A stretch of DNA of 64,000 nucleotides from Saccharopolyspora flava. Lineage in GTDB: Bacteria; Actinomycetota; Actinomycetes; Mycobacteriales; Pseudonocardiaceae. Location of the stretch: the NCBI RefSeq assembly GCF_900116135.1, contig NZ_FOZX01000006.1:124001-188000 (forward strand). The letters run 5' to 3'. Positions within the stretch are counted from its first letter, which is position 1, and each line of letters opens with the position of its first letter. Below the pieces are notes generated by a model. The model worked only from the letters and a program-made list of their open reading frames with translations, made no database searches and was not told the origin of the DNA. The translations under genes were made by a program, and so were the position numbers. Positions 1 through 9,532 of this stretch are shown here, piece by piece.

Positions 1-185
1 TTGCGGAAGGCCGAGATCATCGCGTCCTGCAGCGCGTCCGCCGCCTCGTCGGGGTCGCGCGTGGTCCGCAGCGCCACGGCCCACAGCCGATCTCGATGTC
101 GGCGGAAGAGCTCGGAGAACGCATGCGGATCCCCGCTTGTGTGCGCCGCGATCAGCTCGGCGTCGGAAGGGACAGGGACAGACAC
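1..185 (-). CDS. sigM: ECF RNA polymerase sigma factor SigM, N-terminal part (cut by window edge)
   Basis: Reading the minus strand from a GTG at 185 gives 61 codons that run off the window. The peptide contains a sigma-70 region 2 pattern: FSELFRRHRDRLWAVALRTT, followed by DPDEAADALQDAMISAFR. This is the core-RNAP-binding and -10 recognition helix of extracytoplasmic-function sigma factors. An in-frame stop lies two codons upstream, so the start is well constrained. The gene follows the pseudokinase, murJ and DUF6049 genes in the same direction, as sigM does near oriC in mycobacteria, which supports the SigM name over other ECF factors. Regions 3-4 lie outside the window, so any anti-sigma or redox partner cannot be seen. 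Confidence 0.85.
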   Translation of the reverse strand, partial: MSVPVPSDAELIAAHTSGDPHAFSELFRRHRDRLWAVALRTTRDPDEAADALQDAMISAFR

Positions 186-193
186 GGCTCAAG

Positions 194-199
194 ACAATA
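194..199 (-). promoter_or_regulatory. Probable -10 box of a (near-)leaderless sigM promoter
   Basis: On the minus strand the hexamer TATTGT ends 8 nt before the GTG start of sigM, and no Shine-Dalgarno sequence lies in that gap. This is the spacing expected when the transcript begins at or within a base or two of the start codon, a common arrangement in actinobacteria. No convincing -35 box is seen. Confidence 0.4.
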
Positions 200-266
200 C
201 TGACCGTGAGACGCCGCTAGGGCGGCGTGCGGAAATGTGACCGAATTCCGCTGCGTGCCCAGGAAA

Positions 267-302
267 AAGCGGATGTGATCGTGACTTCGATCACATCCGC
301 TT
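267..302 (-). terminator. Intrinsic terminator after the pseudokinase gene
   Basis: Perfect 15-bp inverted repeat (arms 267-281 and 288-302, loop TGACTT). Read on the minus strand it is followed by a run of five T, the classic intrinsic terminator shape. It closes the minus-strand murJ/pseudokinase transcript and separates it from sigM. Confidence 0.85.
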
Positions 303-316
303 CGTCGTTGTCGCCG

Positions 317-1876
317 TCAGGCCGCGCTGCCGGACACCGTGATCTCGTTGATCTTGGAGCTGAACTCGCCGCCCTCCTGCGAGAGCTGGGTGAGCACCAC
401 CATGATCTTGCTGCTCGGCGCCACCGCCTCCAGCTTGATCGGCGTGTCCCCGGAGTTGAGGGTCGCACTGCCCAACAGCTTCGAGTCCATGCTCGGCGAG
501 CCGTCGACCTGGCGGATCTCCACCTTGGAACCGGCGCTCGGCGAGTTGATGACGATCTGCTGCAGCACCGCCGGGCGCTCCAGGGTCAGCACGGCACCGG
601 TGGCGGTGTTGATGCCGCCGGGACCCAGCTGCTGGTAGTAGCCGAAGGTCGACCAGTAGGTGCTCGGGTCGCCGTCGAAGAGGTTGTTGATCCGCGCCGG
701 CGCGTCCGGCTGGCCCTGGGCGGTGAACGACTCGCCGCTCGCGATCTTCACCGGCGCCGCCTGCGGCGACGGTTGCTGGGCGGCGGTTCCCGGGTTGTTG
801 CCGCTGATCACCGTGCCGGTGCCGCTGGACTGGTTCGACTCGGTGAAGATGCCGATCACGCCGACCGCGATCCAGCCGATCACCAGGATCGTCGCGACCG
901 CGAGCACGCCGACGCTGACCGCGAGCTTCTTGTTCCGGGTCTTGTCCGGCTTCGGGTCCTCGCGCCGCCACACCTCGTTGGACTCGGCGGGCGGGGTGCC
1001 GTTGGACAGCGTGTTCGTCGGCTCGTAGGTCGCGTACTGCTCCAGCACCCGCAGCACGGCCGCGCCGGTGCGGACGCCGCCGGTGGTGCCGGTCGAGTCC
1101 GGGTTGCCCAGCGCGCGAACCGCGACGGTGGACAGCTCCATCGGCACGGTCGGGCGCAGCGTGCGCGGCGCGACGAGGTTCCCGTCCGGTCCGGTCGGTG
1201 CCGCGGGCAGCCCCTCGGGGGCGTCGCCCAGCGCCCAGCGTCCGGTCAGCAGCAGGTAGAGCGCGGCGCCGAGGCCGCGCACGTCGTCGCTGGAGGTGGC
1301 GTGCGCGAGCGGTCCCGGGAACGCCATCCGCACTTCGCCTTCCGGCGTGACCCGGATGCGCTGCGGGTGATCGGCGCCCAGCACGAGACCGGCGTGGTGC
1401 GCCGCCTCGACCGCCGCGGCCAGCGGCTGCATCAGCCGGGCAGCGGTCCCCGGCGGCAGCGGGCCCTCGGCGACCAGGTCCAGCAGATCGGTGCCGTGCG
1501 TCCACTCGGCGATGACCAGACCGAGGACCCCGGGCGGATCGCCTGCGGACGAGGTGACGACGTCGAGCACCCGCGCGACGCCGACGTGGTTGAAGGTGCT
1601 GGCGTGCATCGCGCGTTCCAGGGTGCGTCGCGCGTTGGTGGCGGCCTCGGCGTCCGCGCGATCCCCGACCAGGATCGTCAGCGCGACGTCGCGGCCCAGG
1701 ACTCCGTCCTTGGCACGCCACAGTTCGGCGTTGCAGCGATCATCGGAACCGACTTGGGAGAGCAGCCGGTACCGGCCGTGGTCCAAGACCCGGCCCGGTG
1801 TGAGCTGCTCCGGGGCGTCGGCTCCCGGTTCGTCGTCGCTGTCCGCCGCGATCCGCTCGGTGGGTTTGCTGGTCAC
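317..1876 (-). CDS. MurJ-linked membrane pseudokinase with C-terminal extracellular domain
   Basis: Protein of about 519 aa. The N-terminal half has a Ser/Thr-kinase fold but lacks catalysis. The ATP-lysine motif reads VALTIL instead of VAIK, the HRD region reads LVLGADHPQ, and the DFG position is MAFPG. A single membrane segment (VGVLAVATILVIGWIAVGVI) follows, then an outside Ser/Gly/Pro linker and a galactose-binding/discoidin-like C-terminal domain. In M. tuberculosis the equivalent domains are fused to MurJ (Rv3910), where the phosphorylated pseudokinase recruits FhaA to control peptidoglycan synthesis. Here they form a separate gene directly downstream of murJ. Start: GTG at 1876 has a purine-rich stretch upstream. 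An alternative GTG at 1921 has no ribosome site. Phosphorylation and FhaA binding are inferred from the family. Confidence 0.8.
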   Translation of the reverse strand: MTSKPTERIAADSDDEPGADAPEQLTPGRVLDHGRYRLLSQVGSDDRCNAELWRAKDGVLGRDVALTILVGDRADAEAATNARRTLERAMHASTFNHVGVARVLDVVTSSAGDPPGVLGLVIAEWTHGTDLLDLVAEGPLPPGTAARLMQPLAAAVEAAHHAGLVLGADHPQRIRVTPEGEVRMAFPGPLAHATSSDDVRGLGAALYLLLTGRWALGDAPEGLPAAPTGPDGNLVAPRTLRPTVPMELSTVAVRALGNPDSTGTTGGVRTGAAVLRVLEQYATYEPTNTLSNGTPPAESNEVWRREDPKPDKTRNKKLAVSVGVLAVATILVIGWIAVGVIGIFTESNQSSGTGTVISGNNPGTAAQQPSPQAAPVKIASGESFTAQGQPDAPARINNLFDGDPSTYWSTFGYYQQLGPGGINTATGAVLTLERPAVLQQIVINSPSAGSKVEIRQVDGSPSMDSKLLGSATLNSGDTPIKLEAVAPSSKIMVVLTQLSQEGGEFSSKINEITVSGSAA

Positions 1877-1960
1877 CTTCCCTCTCCCGCTCCTCCCGGT
1901 CCGCCTACGGGTTGCCCTCACGGAAGGAGACTTCGTAGACGAGGGTACGTGACGCGAAAG

Positions 1961-3772
1961 TCAGCGACGACGTAGCAAACCGGTGAGGCGCCCGATCGCC
2001 GGTTGAAGTTCCGCCACTCGAAGCATGGACATCAACCCGAAGATCACCGCGAACCCGATGACGCTGCCGATCAGCAGCTGCAACCACCCGGTTCCGGCCC
2101 CCGCCGCGCCCGGGACCAGCGCGTCGATGCCGACGGCGACACCCCACGCGGCGAGTCCGCCGATCACCGAGGCGATCAGCGATTTGCCCGCCGTGGCGAG
2201 AAATCGCCTGCTGCCGAGCGGTCCGAGCCGGTGCCGCAGCCAGGCCTCGCCGACCAGCCAGCCGACGATGAACGTGAAGGAGTTGACAAAGGTCAGACCG
2301 AACACGATCTGATCGGACGGCAGGATCGCGGCCACCAGGACCGCCAGCAGCACCTTCGCCACGGTCATCACGACCATGATCAGCGTCGGCGTGCGGGCGT
2401 CGTTGAGCGCGTTGAACGTCCGCATCTGCATCATCGTCAGCGCGTACGGCAGCACGCCGAAGGCCGAAATCGCCAGCGCCACACCGAGCGTCGTGGCCGA
2501 CCCGGTCTCGCCGCGGAGCGCGAACAGGGACAGCGCCAGCGGCACGCCGAGCGCGGTCATCACCGCGCTGACCGGCATCAGCGTCACCGTCGACAGCCGG
2601 TTGCCCAGCGACAGGTCGTCGATCACCTTCGCGTAGTCCTCGTCGGCGGCGGCCGCCGACATGCGCGGCAGGATCGCGGTCATGATCGAGAACCCGATGA
2701 CGCCGTACGGGAGCTGCAGCAGCATCCAGACGTAGTTGTAGGTCGACCAGCCGCCCGCGTCGCCGGTGAAGGCGACCCGGCTCAGCGCGACCAGACCGAT
2801 CTGGCTGACCGCGACGTAGGCCAGCATCCACAGCGCCAGGCCGCCGAACTCCGACAGCCGGGAGTCCCAGCCCCAGCGCCAGCGGAAGGTGAAGCCGGTC
2901 GAGCGCAGCGCCGGGATCTGGATCGCGGCCTGGCTGACCACGCCGAGCGTGACGCCGATGCCGAGCACCAGCACGTGCGCGTCGGTCATGGTGACGGGGT
3001 TGAGCGACATCTCCCCCGGCAGCAGCATGTACACGCCGATCGTGACGATCACGACCAGGTTGTTGACCACCGGCGCCCAGGCCGGCGGGCTGAAGATCTG
3101 CTTGGACTGCAGGATCGCGCCGGCCAGCGCGGACAGGCCGTAGAAGAAGATCTGCGGCAGCAGCAGGTAGGCCAGGACGTTGACGAGCTCGGTGTTCGAG
3201 GTGTCCGACGCGGTGACGAAGATCCAGGTCAGCAGCGGGGCGGCGATGACGGCGATGAGCGTGCCGATGCCCAGCACGACCACGGCCAGCGTCATCATCT
3301 GCTGCACGAACCGCTGCCCGCCGTCGGCGTCGGCCTTCTGCGAGCGCACCAGCACCGGCACCACGACGCTGGTCAGCACGCCGCCGATGAGCAGCTCGAA
3401 GATGCTGTTGGGCAGCGTGTTGGAGACGTTGAACGAGTCGTTGACGACGCCGAAGCCGACCGCGAAGGCCAGCAGCAGCTTCCAGAAGAAGCCGGTGATC
3501 CGGCTGATCAGCGTCGCGATCGCCATCGATCCGCTGGCCTTGAGCAGCGACGGCTTGCCCGGTGAGACCGGCCGGATGACCTCGGTCTGCGCCTGCTCGA
3601 AGGCCTGATCCGGGCCCGGTTCGGCGGGGATCGCCGCGATCGGCTGCGTCTCGGCGACGTGCCAGCCCTGCCGGGGGTGGCCGCCCGGCCGTCCCTGCCG
3701 CGGGTCGCGGTTCATGGGCATCGTCGGGCTGTCGGGCTGCCCGCCGGACAGCCTGGGATCCTGTCGGTTCAC
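1961..3772 (-). CDS. murJ: Lipid II flippase MurJ (MviN)
   Basis: 603-aa polytopic membrane protein of the MOP/MATE-like MurJ family, which moves lipid II across the inner membrane during peptidoglycan synthesis. After an unstructured N-terminus of about 75 residues, the first helix begins near SGSMAIATLISRITGFFWK, the MurJ signature where the Arg residues line the central cavity. About 14 helices follow. Unlike mycobacterial MviN there is no fused pseudokinase; that domain is the next gene downstream. The GTG start has a short GAGG site three bases before it. The gap to the upstream DUF6049 gene is only 60 bp, so the genes are probably co-transcribed. Essential in most bacteria. Confidence 0.95.
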   Translation of the reverse strand: MNRQDPRLSGGQPDSPTMPMNRDPRQGRPGGHPRQGWHVAETQPIAAIPAEPGPDQAFEQAQTEVIRPVSPGKPSLLKASGSMAIATLISRITGFFWKLLLAFAVGFGVVNDSFNVSNTLPNSIFELLIGGVLTSVVVPVLVRSQKADADGGQRFVQQMMTLAVVVLGIGTLIAVIAAPLLTWIFVTASDTSNTELVNVLAYLLLPQIFFYGLSALAGAILQSKQIFSPPAWAPVVNNLVVIVTIGVYMLLPGEMSLNPVTMTDAHVLVLGIGVTLGVVSQAAIQIPALRSTGFTFRWRWGWDSRLSEFGGLALWMLAYVAVSQIGLVALSRVAFTGDAGGWSTYNYVWMLLQLPYGVIGFSIMTAILPRMSAAAADEDYAKVIDDLSLGNRLSTVTLMPVSAVMTALGVPLALSLFALRGETGSATTLGVALAISAFGVLPYALTMMQMRTFNALNDARTPTLIMVVMTVAKVLLAVLVAAILPSDQIVFGLTFVNSFTFIVGWLVGEAWLRHRLGPLGSRRFLATAGKSLIASVIGGLAAWGVAVGIDALVPGAAGAGTGWLQLLIGSVIGFAVIFGLMSMLRVAELQPAIGRLTGLLRRR

Positions 3773-3832
3773 TACCTCAATCCTTACCCGCGCCTGCGCC
3801 GCCCGGCGTTCCGGGACGTGCGCACCAGGATC

Positions 3833-6058
3833 TCAGCCCCGGTCGCGGTCGCCTTCGGTGGTGGGCCGCTGCGCGGCGGGAGCGCCGGTGGCGGTGTGCG
3901 CGAGCGGCTGCGTCTGGGCCGCGTCGGCCGCCTGCTGAGCTGCGGCTTTGCGTTCCCGGCGGGCCTTGGCCTTGTTCAGGATGCGGCGCACCGACAGCAG
4001 CACCAGCACGGCACCGGCGATGCCGGTCAGCCACGGGATCATCGGGCCGTACTCGGTGGACTCCATCGGCAGCCGCTTGGTGGTGCCCAGCGGCGTGCCG
4101 GAGCCCGCGGTGACGCTGATGTCGACCATGAAGCGGCCCGCGCGCTTCGCGGAGGCCTCCAGCATGAACTGGCGCCGCCCGTTCGCGGGCACGGTGGCCA
4201 GGCCGCCGCCGAAGTCGTGCTGCACCTCGACTCCCGGCACGTTCGGGATCTTGAACCGGATGCCGACGGTGAACGGCAGGTCGTTGACCACGGTGACCGG
4301 GATCGGGCTGTCCGAGGACAGCCGGTTGGTGGTGCCCGGGTACTCCTCGATGCGGACCTTGCCGAGCATGTCGTGGATCGGCCCGGTGGCGCGGCGCACC
4401 CAGTCGTCGGCCGCGCCGGCGTTGCCGCGCCAGGCGCTGGAGACGCCGTGCAGCAGGCCGTTGCGCAGCGGCGTCGTGACCCGGCCGGGCTCGACGGTCT
4501 GGGCGCGGTCCGACTCCGAGGAGCGGGCCAGGTCGCCGACCTTGAAGTTATGCGCGGCGAGGTGGTCGATCACCTCGCGCGGGATCTCCGAGCCGCCCGC
4601 CTGCACCGGGTAGGTCAGGTCGGCCTCGGCGAGAGTCGCCGGGTTCGGCTCGGGCAGCGCGGTGAGCCGGATCAGCCCGTCGGCGTCGAGCTTGGACAGC
4701 CCGGTGAGCAGGCCGCGCAGGTCGTCGGCCCGCATGTTCCAGCGGCGCGGCGGCACCAGCACCGAGGTCGCGTTCGGGACGTAGCCGCCGGTGGCCCGGA
4801 ACGCCAGCGCGCCGAGCGCGTTCTGCGAGGTCAGCGACCCGCCGCCGGGCGGCGAGGGCTGGGTGACCTCCTGCTGGGTGTCGCGGTTCGGGTCGAGCGC
4901 GGAGGCCATCAGCGGGTCGATCGGGATGGCGGTGGTGTTGCTGCCGCGCAGCTTGACCGGGGTCAGCGAGCCGGCCGGGATGTTCACCGCGCGGGTGTCG
5001 AGCAGCATCGTCGACGGCAGGTCGCCGGCCTTCGGGTCGGCGATCGCGCCCTCGATCGGCCACAGCACGTCGCGCGGGTCGACGCCGAGCCCGTCCGGGG
5101 CGCTGAGCAGCTGGGAACCGTCCATCGCGCCGTTGACCAGGTCGGACAGCCCGGCGCGGCCGAGCGCGACGACGTCGGCGTCGGCGTAGGGCAGCGGGAT
5201 GACGCAGCGGCCGGTGGTGGCCTGGCGGAGCTTGGTCAGCCACAGGTCGGCGGCGGAGCGGCCGATGCCCTCGACGAGGGTGCCGTTGGGCTGGCGCACC
5301 TGGTAGCCGCCCTGCATGGCCTTGGCGGTGATGAGCAGGTCCGGGTCGATGGCGAAGCACAGCGCGTTGCCCAGCGAGGACCCGGCCGGGGCGCTGTCGC
5401 TGATGGCCTGCACGAGGTCGTAGAGCCGCCCGCCGGGGGCGAGCGAGGTGGAGAGCTGGTCGTCGACGAGCACCGCGCGGCCGCCGGGCAGCGCCTCGCG
5501 CTCCAGGCGCGGGGTGTCGACGATCGGCACGATCAGGCTCGTCGGGGTGGCCTGCGCGGGGCGCATCGGCGGCTGGCCGGGCAGCGCGGTGACCGGCAGC
5601 AGGAACTGGGCCTCGGCGATCCGGCTGCCGCCCGCCTGGACGTTGACCAGCAGCGGGTAGACGCCGGGCTGGCTGAGCTGCAGCGAGTTCGCGCCGGTCA
5701 GCGGGACGCGGATCTGCACGGGCAGGGACTGGCCGGGTTCGAGCCGGTCGGCGAGCGGCGCGGAGGCGGGCTGGGTGATGCCGTCGGAGCCCTCGCGGAT
5801 GGCGCGCTGCACCGCGGGTTCGCTGGTGGGCGGGGTGCCGCGTTCGACGCGGGCCTGGATCCCGTTGAGCGCGCGACCGCCGCGGTTGGTCAGCGTGCCG
5901 CTGACGACGACCTCGCCCGGTGATCCGCCGCCCACCACCGATGGCGTGACCTTGGTCACGTCGAAGTCGGCTGCGTTGCCGCTCTGCGCGGTCGCCCCGG
6001 TGACCGGCAGCATCGCGAACAACAGCACCGCGCACAGCGCGGCCAGCAGAAACCTCAC
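3833..6058 (-). CDS. Secreted/membrane-anchored DUF6049 family protein (Rv3909-like)
   Basis: 741 aa. It starts with a signal peptide ([20 protein letters not shown], cut near ATAQS), then a long extracytoplasmic region of beta-rich and TIM-like segments. A single C-terminal membrane helix ([20 protein letters not shown]) and a basic cytoplasmic tail follow. The family is found in actinobacteria between the NUDIX gene and murJ and has no known activity. The conserved position suggests a role in envelope assembly near MurJ, which is an inference. The GTG start overlaps the TGA stop of the upstream NUDIX gene in a GTGA, so translation is probably coupled. Confidence 0.85.
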   Translation of the reverse strand: MRFLLAALCAVLLFAMLPVTGATAQSGNAADFDVTKVTPSVVGGGSPGEVVVSGTLTNRGGRALNGIQARVERGTPPTSEPAVQRAIREGSDGITQPASAPLADRLEPGQSLPVQIRVPLTGANSLQLSQPGVYPLLVNVQAGGSRIAEAQFLLPVTALPGQPPMRPAQATPTSLIVPIVDTPRLEREALPGGRAVLVDDQLSTSLAPGGRLYDLVQAISDSAPAGSSLGNALCFAIDPDLLITAKAMQGGYQVRQPNGTLVEGIGRSAADLWLTKLRQATTGRCVIPLPYADADVVALGRAGLSDLVNGAMDGSQLLSAPDGLGVDPRDVLWPIEGAIADPKAGDLPSTMLLDTRAVNIPAGSLTPVKLRGSNTTAIPIDPLMASALDPNRDTQQEVTQPSPPGGGSLTSQNALGALAFRATGGYVPNATSVLVPPRRWNMRADDLRGLLTGLSKLDADGLIRLTALPEPNPATLAEADLTYPVQAGGSEIPREVIDHLAAHNFKVGDLARSSESDRAQTVEPGRVTTPLRNGLLHGVSSAWRGNAGAADDWVRRATGPIHDMLGKVRIEEYPGTTNRLSSDSPIPVTVVNDLPFTVGIRFKIPNVPGVEVQHDFGGGLATVPANGRRQFMLEASAKRAGRFMVDISVTAGSGTPLGTTKRLPMESTEYGPMIPWLTGIAGAVLVLLSVRRILNKAKARRERKAAAQQAADAAQTQPLAHTATGAPAAQRPTTEGDRDRG

Positions 6059-6633
6059 GTCTGCTCCGTCCCGCTCCCTCTCGTCGGTCGTGCCCCGAGG
6101 CGTTCGCCTCCCGCGCGACCGTCCGCGCCGCCGTCGCGCTCACCGCCGTCGCGCAGGCTCAGGGCCCGGCGCACGAGTCGGCGTTCGTCGGCGTAGGCCA
6201 ACACCTCGTCCAGCTCACCGAGCGGCACCCATGCCACCTCGGTGACCTCCACGTCCTCGTCGGACAGCTCTCCGCCCACCGCGTCCAGCAGGTAGTGGTG
6301 CACGGTCTTGTGGATCCGCCGGTTCCCGGCGGCGAACCAGTAATCGATGGTGCCGATCGCGATCACCACGCGGCCGATGATGCCGGTCTCCTCGGCGACC
6401 TCCCGCACCGCGGTCTGCTCCGGCGTCTCACCAGGCTCGATGTGTCCCTTCGGCAACGACCACAGCAGTCGCCCCCTGCGATCCAACCTCCCGATGATCG
6501 CAGCCAGCCGGTGATCGCCGTCGATCACCAGCCCTCCGGCCGAGGTCTCGTCGACCGTCCGCAGCCGACGCCGCCGGCGCCGGTTCCGACGCCCCGGCTG
6601 GGAACCGCCGGAGCGGCCGGGCGACGGGGGCAT
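6055..6633 (-). CDS. NUDIX hydrolase (MutT4-like)
   Basis: 192 aa. A basic N-terminal tail ([20 protein letters not shown]) precedes a full NUDIX box, [20 protein letters not shown] followed by TGI, which binds Mg2+ and hydrolyses nucleoside diphosphate linkages. Its position between pcnA and the DUF6049 gene matches Rv3908 (mutT4) of M. tuberculosis. Substrate (oxidised nucleotide, dinucleoside polyphosphate or other) cannot be told from sequence. ATG at 6633 is chosen because the frame further upstream only shadows pcnA on the other strand. It overlaps the next gene by 4 nt and diverges from pcnA with 114 bp between starts. Confidence 0.9.
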   Translation of the reverse strand: MPPSPGRSGGSQPGRRNRRRRRRLRTVDETSAGGLVIDGDHRLAAIIGRLDRRGRLLWSLPKGHIEPGETPEQTAVREVAEETGIIGRVVIAIGTIDYWFAAGNRRIHKTVHHYLLDAVGGELSDEDVEVTEVAWVPLGELDEVLAYADERRLVRRALSLRDGGERDGGADGRAGGERLGARPTRGSGTEQT

Positions 6634-6733
6634 GGCCCCGATGGTAGTGCTTCGCGGGAGGGCGCGGTCGGCTCGCACGGGCCCCGGGCGGTGGAACCTC
6701 GGGCGCGCGTCGTGGGTGGTCTCACGCGGCCGA

Positions 6734-6739
6734 TACCCT
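6734..6739 (+). promoter_or_regulatory. Candidate -10 box of pcnA
   Basis: TACCCT ends 8 nt before the GTG start of pcnA, with no Shine-Dalgarno motif between them. The spacing points to a leaderless or nearly leaderless mRNA. No clear -35 element. Confidence 0.35.
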
Positions 6740-6747
6740 GGTGAATC

Positions 6748-8232
6748 GTGTCCACCAAGCAGCAACCCGGCATTCCTCAGGCCTCCTCCGAGCTCGATGC
6801 CCAGCGCAACGCCGTCGTCGAGCTGATCAAGGTCGCGCCGGTCGCCGAGGAGCTGGGCGAGCGCTTCGCCGCCGCCGGTCACCGGCTCTACCTGGTGGGC
6901 GGCAGCGTGCGGGACGCCCTGCTGGGGCGCCTGGGCACGGATCTGGACTTCACCACCGACGCCCGCCCGGAGCAGGTCCGCGAGCTGCTGACCGGCTGGG
7001 CGGAGACGATCTGGGACACCGGCATCCAGTTCGGCACGCTCGGCGCCTTCCGCCGAGGCACGACGGTGGAGATCACCACCTTCCGCGCCGACAGCTACGA
7101 CCGCGTCGGCCGCAACCCCGAGGTGGCCTTCGGCGACTCCATCTCCGGGGACCTGGTGCGCCGCGACTTCACGGTCAACGCGATGGCCATCGAGCTGCCC
7201 GCGCGCACCTTCGTCGACCTGCACGGCGGGATGTCCGACCTGGTCGAGCGGCGGCTGGACACCCCGGCCGCGCCGGAGGACTCCTTCGCCGACGACCCGC
7301 TGCGGATGCTGCGCGCGGCCCGCTTCGTCGCCCAGCTGGGCTTCACCCCCAGCGAGCGGGTCGTCGAGGCGATGACCGCGATGTCCGGCGAGATCGCCCG
7401 GATCACCCCGGAGCGCGTGCAGGTGGAGCTGTCGAAGCTGTTGTGCGGCGAGTTCCCGCGGCGCGGGGTGGAGCTGCTGGTGAGCTCGGGGCTGGCCGAG
7501 CACGTGCTGCCCGAGGTGCCGGCGATGAAGCTGGAGATCGACGAGCACCACCAGCACAAGGACGTCTACAGCCACTCGCTGACCGTGCTGGACCAGGCCA
7601 TCGACCTGGAGCGGGCGGCCGACCCGGACGGCGAGCCGGACCTGGTGCTGCGGCTGGCGGCGCTGCTGCACGACATCGGCAAGCCGGCGACCCGGCGCTT
7701 CGAGTCGGGCGGCGGGGTGAGCTTCCACCACCACGAGGTGGTCGGGGCGAAGATGACCCGCAAGCGGCTGCGCGCGCTGCGCTACCCCAAGGACGTCATC
7801 AACCAGGTCTCGGACCTGGTGTTCCTGCACCTGCGGTTCCACGGCTACAGCGACGGGCAGTGGACGGACTCGGCGGTGCGCCGCTACGTCAACGACGCGG
7901 GCCCGCTGCTGCCCCGCCTGCACAAGCTGGTGCGCGCCGACTGCACGACCCGCAACAAGCGCAAGGCCAACGCGCTGCAGCGCGCCTACGACGATCTCGA
8001 GGAGCGGATCGACCGGATCGCGGCCGAGGAGGACCTGGCGAAGGTCCGCCCGGACCTCGACGGCAACGAGATCATGCAGCTGCTCGGCGTCGATCCGGGT
8101 CCGGTGGTGGGCAAGGCGTGGAAGCACCTCAAGGAGCTCCGGCTGGACCGCGGACCGATGTCGCGGGAGGAAGCGATCGCCGAGCTGCACCGCTGGGCCC
8201 GCGAGCAGGGCATTGAAACCGCAGGTCAGTGA
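6748..8232 (+). CDS. pcnA: CCA tRNA nucleotidyltransferase / poly(A) polymerase family with HD domain
   Basis: 494 aa. The N-terminal nucleotidyltransferase head carries the class II signature [10 protein letters not shown] (from residue 51) and the metal-binding DLDF (65-68). A later HD motif LLHDIGK (H308, D309) marks the phosphohydrolase domain typical of bacterial CCA-adding enzymes. The protein repairs or adds the CCA end of tRNAs in the cytoplasm. This is the same protein and gene order as Rv3907c beside mutT4 in mycobacteria. The GTG start at 6748 fits a leaderless promoter. Poly(A) polymerase activity cannot be excluded by sequence alone. Confidence 0.93.
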   Translation: MSTKQQPGIPQASSELDAQRNAVVELIKVAPVAEELGERFAAAGHRLYLVGGSVRDALLGRLGTDLDFTTDARPEQVRELLTGWAETIWDTGIQFGTLGAFRRGTTVEITTFRADSYDRVGRNPEVAFGDSISGDLVRRDFTVNAMAIELPARTFVDLHGGMSDLVERRLDTPAAPEDSFADDPLRMLRAARFVAQLGFTPSERVVEAMTAMSGEIARITPERVQVELSKLLCGEFPRRGVELLVSSGLAEHVLPEVPAMKLEIDEHHQHKDVYSHSLTVLDQAIDLERAADPDGEPDLVLRLAALLHDIGKPATRRFESGGGVSFHHHEVVGAKMTRKRLRALRYPKDVINQVSDLVFLHLRFHGYSDGQWTDSAVRRYVNDAGPLLPRLHKLVRADCTTRNKRKANALQRAYDDLEERIDRIAAEEDLAKVRPDLDGNEIMQLLGVDPGPVVGKAWKHLKELRLDRGPMSREEAIAELHRWAREQGIETAGQ

Positions 8233-8258
8233 CCTGCAGCCGGTGCACTATTACTACT

Positions 8259-8300
8259 GAGTGCTGACCAGTGAGCATTACCGCTCACTGGTCAGCACTC
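8259..8300 (+). terminator. 18-bp perfect hairpin after pcnA
   Basis: Arms 8259-8276 (GAGTGCTGACCAGTGAGC) and 8283-8300 are perfect complements with a 6-nt ATTACC loop, 26 bp after the pcnA stop. There is no T-run, so it would act as a U-less terminator or 3' stabiliser; a protein-binding palindrome is also possible. Confidence 0.6.
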
Positions 8301-8383
8301 GTTCGTATCGGTTTCCGGTTTTCCGCCCATCTTGTTGCGCGAGGAAGGGACCGTCCCCGCCGATCCGGTGAGATCATGCGGAG

Positions 8384-8971
8384 GTGGGATCGGACGCCAA
8401 AGGATCAGACGCCGAGGTGGAGCCGGGCACCCTGCTGGTCGCCGCTCCGCAGCTGATGGACAAGAACTTCCGGCGAACCGTCGTCTACGTCATCCACCAC
8501 CGCTCGGAGGGCACCCTCGGGGTCGTGCTCAACCGGCCCAGCGAGGTCGCCGTGCACGACGTGCTCCCGAAGTGGGGCGACCACGCGACGCTCCCCCAGT
8601 CGCTGTTCGTCGGCGGACCGGTCGAGCAGCGCACGGCGATCTGCCTGGCGACCCTGCGCGCCGGTGAGGACGTCGGGGCGATCGACGGAGTGGTCGGCGT
8701 GCGCGGGCCCGTGGGGATGGTCGACCTGGACGGCGACCCGGAGGCGCTGGCGCCCCGCACGCGCGGACTGCGGTTCTTCGCCGGCTACTCGGGCTGGGAC
8801 GCGGGCCAGCTGGCCGGGGAGATCGAGCGCGGCGACTGGCTGGTCGTCCCGGCGCTGCCCGACGACGTCATCGCCGACCCCGACACCGAGCTGTGGTCCC
8901 GGGTGCTCCGCAGGCAGGGCCCGCCGCTGGCGTACCTCGCCACCCACCCCGGAGACGTGAAGCTGAACTAG
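8384..8971 (+). CDS. YqgE/AlgH family protein (UPF0301)
   Basis: 195 aa, the usual length of the family. Conserved family motifs are visible: PGTLLVAAPQLMDKNFRRTV near the start, LGVVLNRPSE, LFVGGPV and FAGYSGWDAGQL. The cytoplasmic family has no proven biochemical activity. AlgH of Pseudomonas affects alginate expression, but that role should not be transferred here. The GTG start at 8384 lies 6 nt after GATCAT, so it may be leaderless; a GGAGG is too close to serve as a good ribosome site. It ends directly against a palindrome shared with the convergent SdpI-like gene. Confidence 0.9.
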   Translation: MGSDAKGSDAEVEPGTLLVAAPQLMDKNFRRTVVYVIHHRSEGTLGVVLNRPSEVAVHDVLPKWGDHATLPQSLFVGGPVEQRTAICLATLRAGEDVGAIDGVVGVRGPVGMVDLDGDPEALAPRTRGLRFFAGYSGWDAGQLAGEIERGDWLVVPALPDDVIADPDTELWSRVLRRQGPPLAYLATHPGDVKLN

Positions 8972-9006
8972 TTCTCCACAGCCTGTGGACAACTTCCTGT
9001 GGAGAA
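8972..9006. terminator. Hairpin built from three DnaA-box-like 9-mers
   Basis: TTCTCCACAG (8972-8981) and CTGTGGAGAA (8997-9006) form a perfect 10-bp inverted repeat between the convergent yqgE and SdpI-like genes, so it can end both transcripts. Inside it, TGTGGACAA (8984-8992) is the exact reverse complement of TTGTCCACA, the actinobacterial DnaA box; the arms differ from that box by one base. Both readings are possible. Confidence 0.5.
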
Positions 9007-9032
9007 CGTGGGGAGAAGTGCGTTCTCACTGG

Positions 9033-9434
9033 TCAGCCGCCGCAGCAGCCGCCCGCGCACCCTCCACAGCCGGCGGCCGGAGCGGGAGCCGGGACGGTCT
9101 CCGCGGCCCGGTTGCCCACAACCCCGCCGACGGTCATCAGCGCGAAGGCGCCGACCAGGCCGAGCACCGCGACCATCCCGACGCTGAAGCCGCTCACCAG
9201 CGCGGGCAGCGACACCCCGGCCAGCACGGCGATCGCGCCGCCGGCCAGCATCGCCGGACCGGCCGCCCGGTTGGCGAGCTCGAAGGCCTCCTCGCTGCGC
9301 ATCGCGGCGGGAGTCCGTACGCCGACGTAGGTGTTGAGGGGCAGCGAACCCCGGAGGCCCCGGAACCCGAGCAGCACCAGGGCCGCTCCGCCGAGGATCA
9401 GAACCGCGCAAAGGATCACCTGAACAGCGAGCAC
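9033..9434 (-). CDS. SdpI family integral membrane protein
   Basis: 133 aa with three predicted membrane segments (residues about 3-22, 60-80 and 84-105). The central motif VGVRTPAAMRSEEAFELANR is typical of the SdpI/YhfL-type family, whose best-known member protects Bacillus against the SdpC toxin. Actinobacterial members are common orphans with no toxin nearby, and none is seen here. The C-terminus ends in a Cys/Gly-rich tail (CGGCAGGCCGG) that could bind metal or be lipid-modified; that is speculation. Convergent with yqgE. Confidence 0.8.
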   Translation of the reverse strand: MLAVQVILCAVLILGGAALVLLGFRGLRGSLPLNTYVGVRTPAAMRSEEAFELANRAAGPAMLAGGAIAVLAGVSLPALVSGFSVGMVAVLGLVGAFALMTVGGVVGNRAAETVPAPAPAAGCGGCAGGCCGG

Positions 9435-9532
9435 CCCCGCAGCCTAAACCTCCGCCCGGCGGAGATCCGCCGGACATCGGCTCCGGGTGCGCTGTCCCAC
9501 ACGCCGAGCGGAAACCGTTTTGCCTGGTCCGC

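Noticed and set aside
3659-5923. 754-codon plus-strand frame
   Set aside because: Antisense shadow of the DUF6049 gene, which has a signal peptide, membrane anchor and conserved gene neighbours.
6634-8190. N-terminal extension of the NUDIX frame by about 520 codons
   Set aside because: The extension is antisense to pcnA and lacks any NUDIX-family sequence; the ATG at 6633 gives a normal-sized protein.
9033-9434. Toxin-immunity system based on the SdpI-like protein
   Set aside because: No SdpC-like toxin or SdpR-like regulator lies nearby; stand-alone SdpI-like genes are common in actinobacteria.
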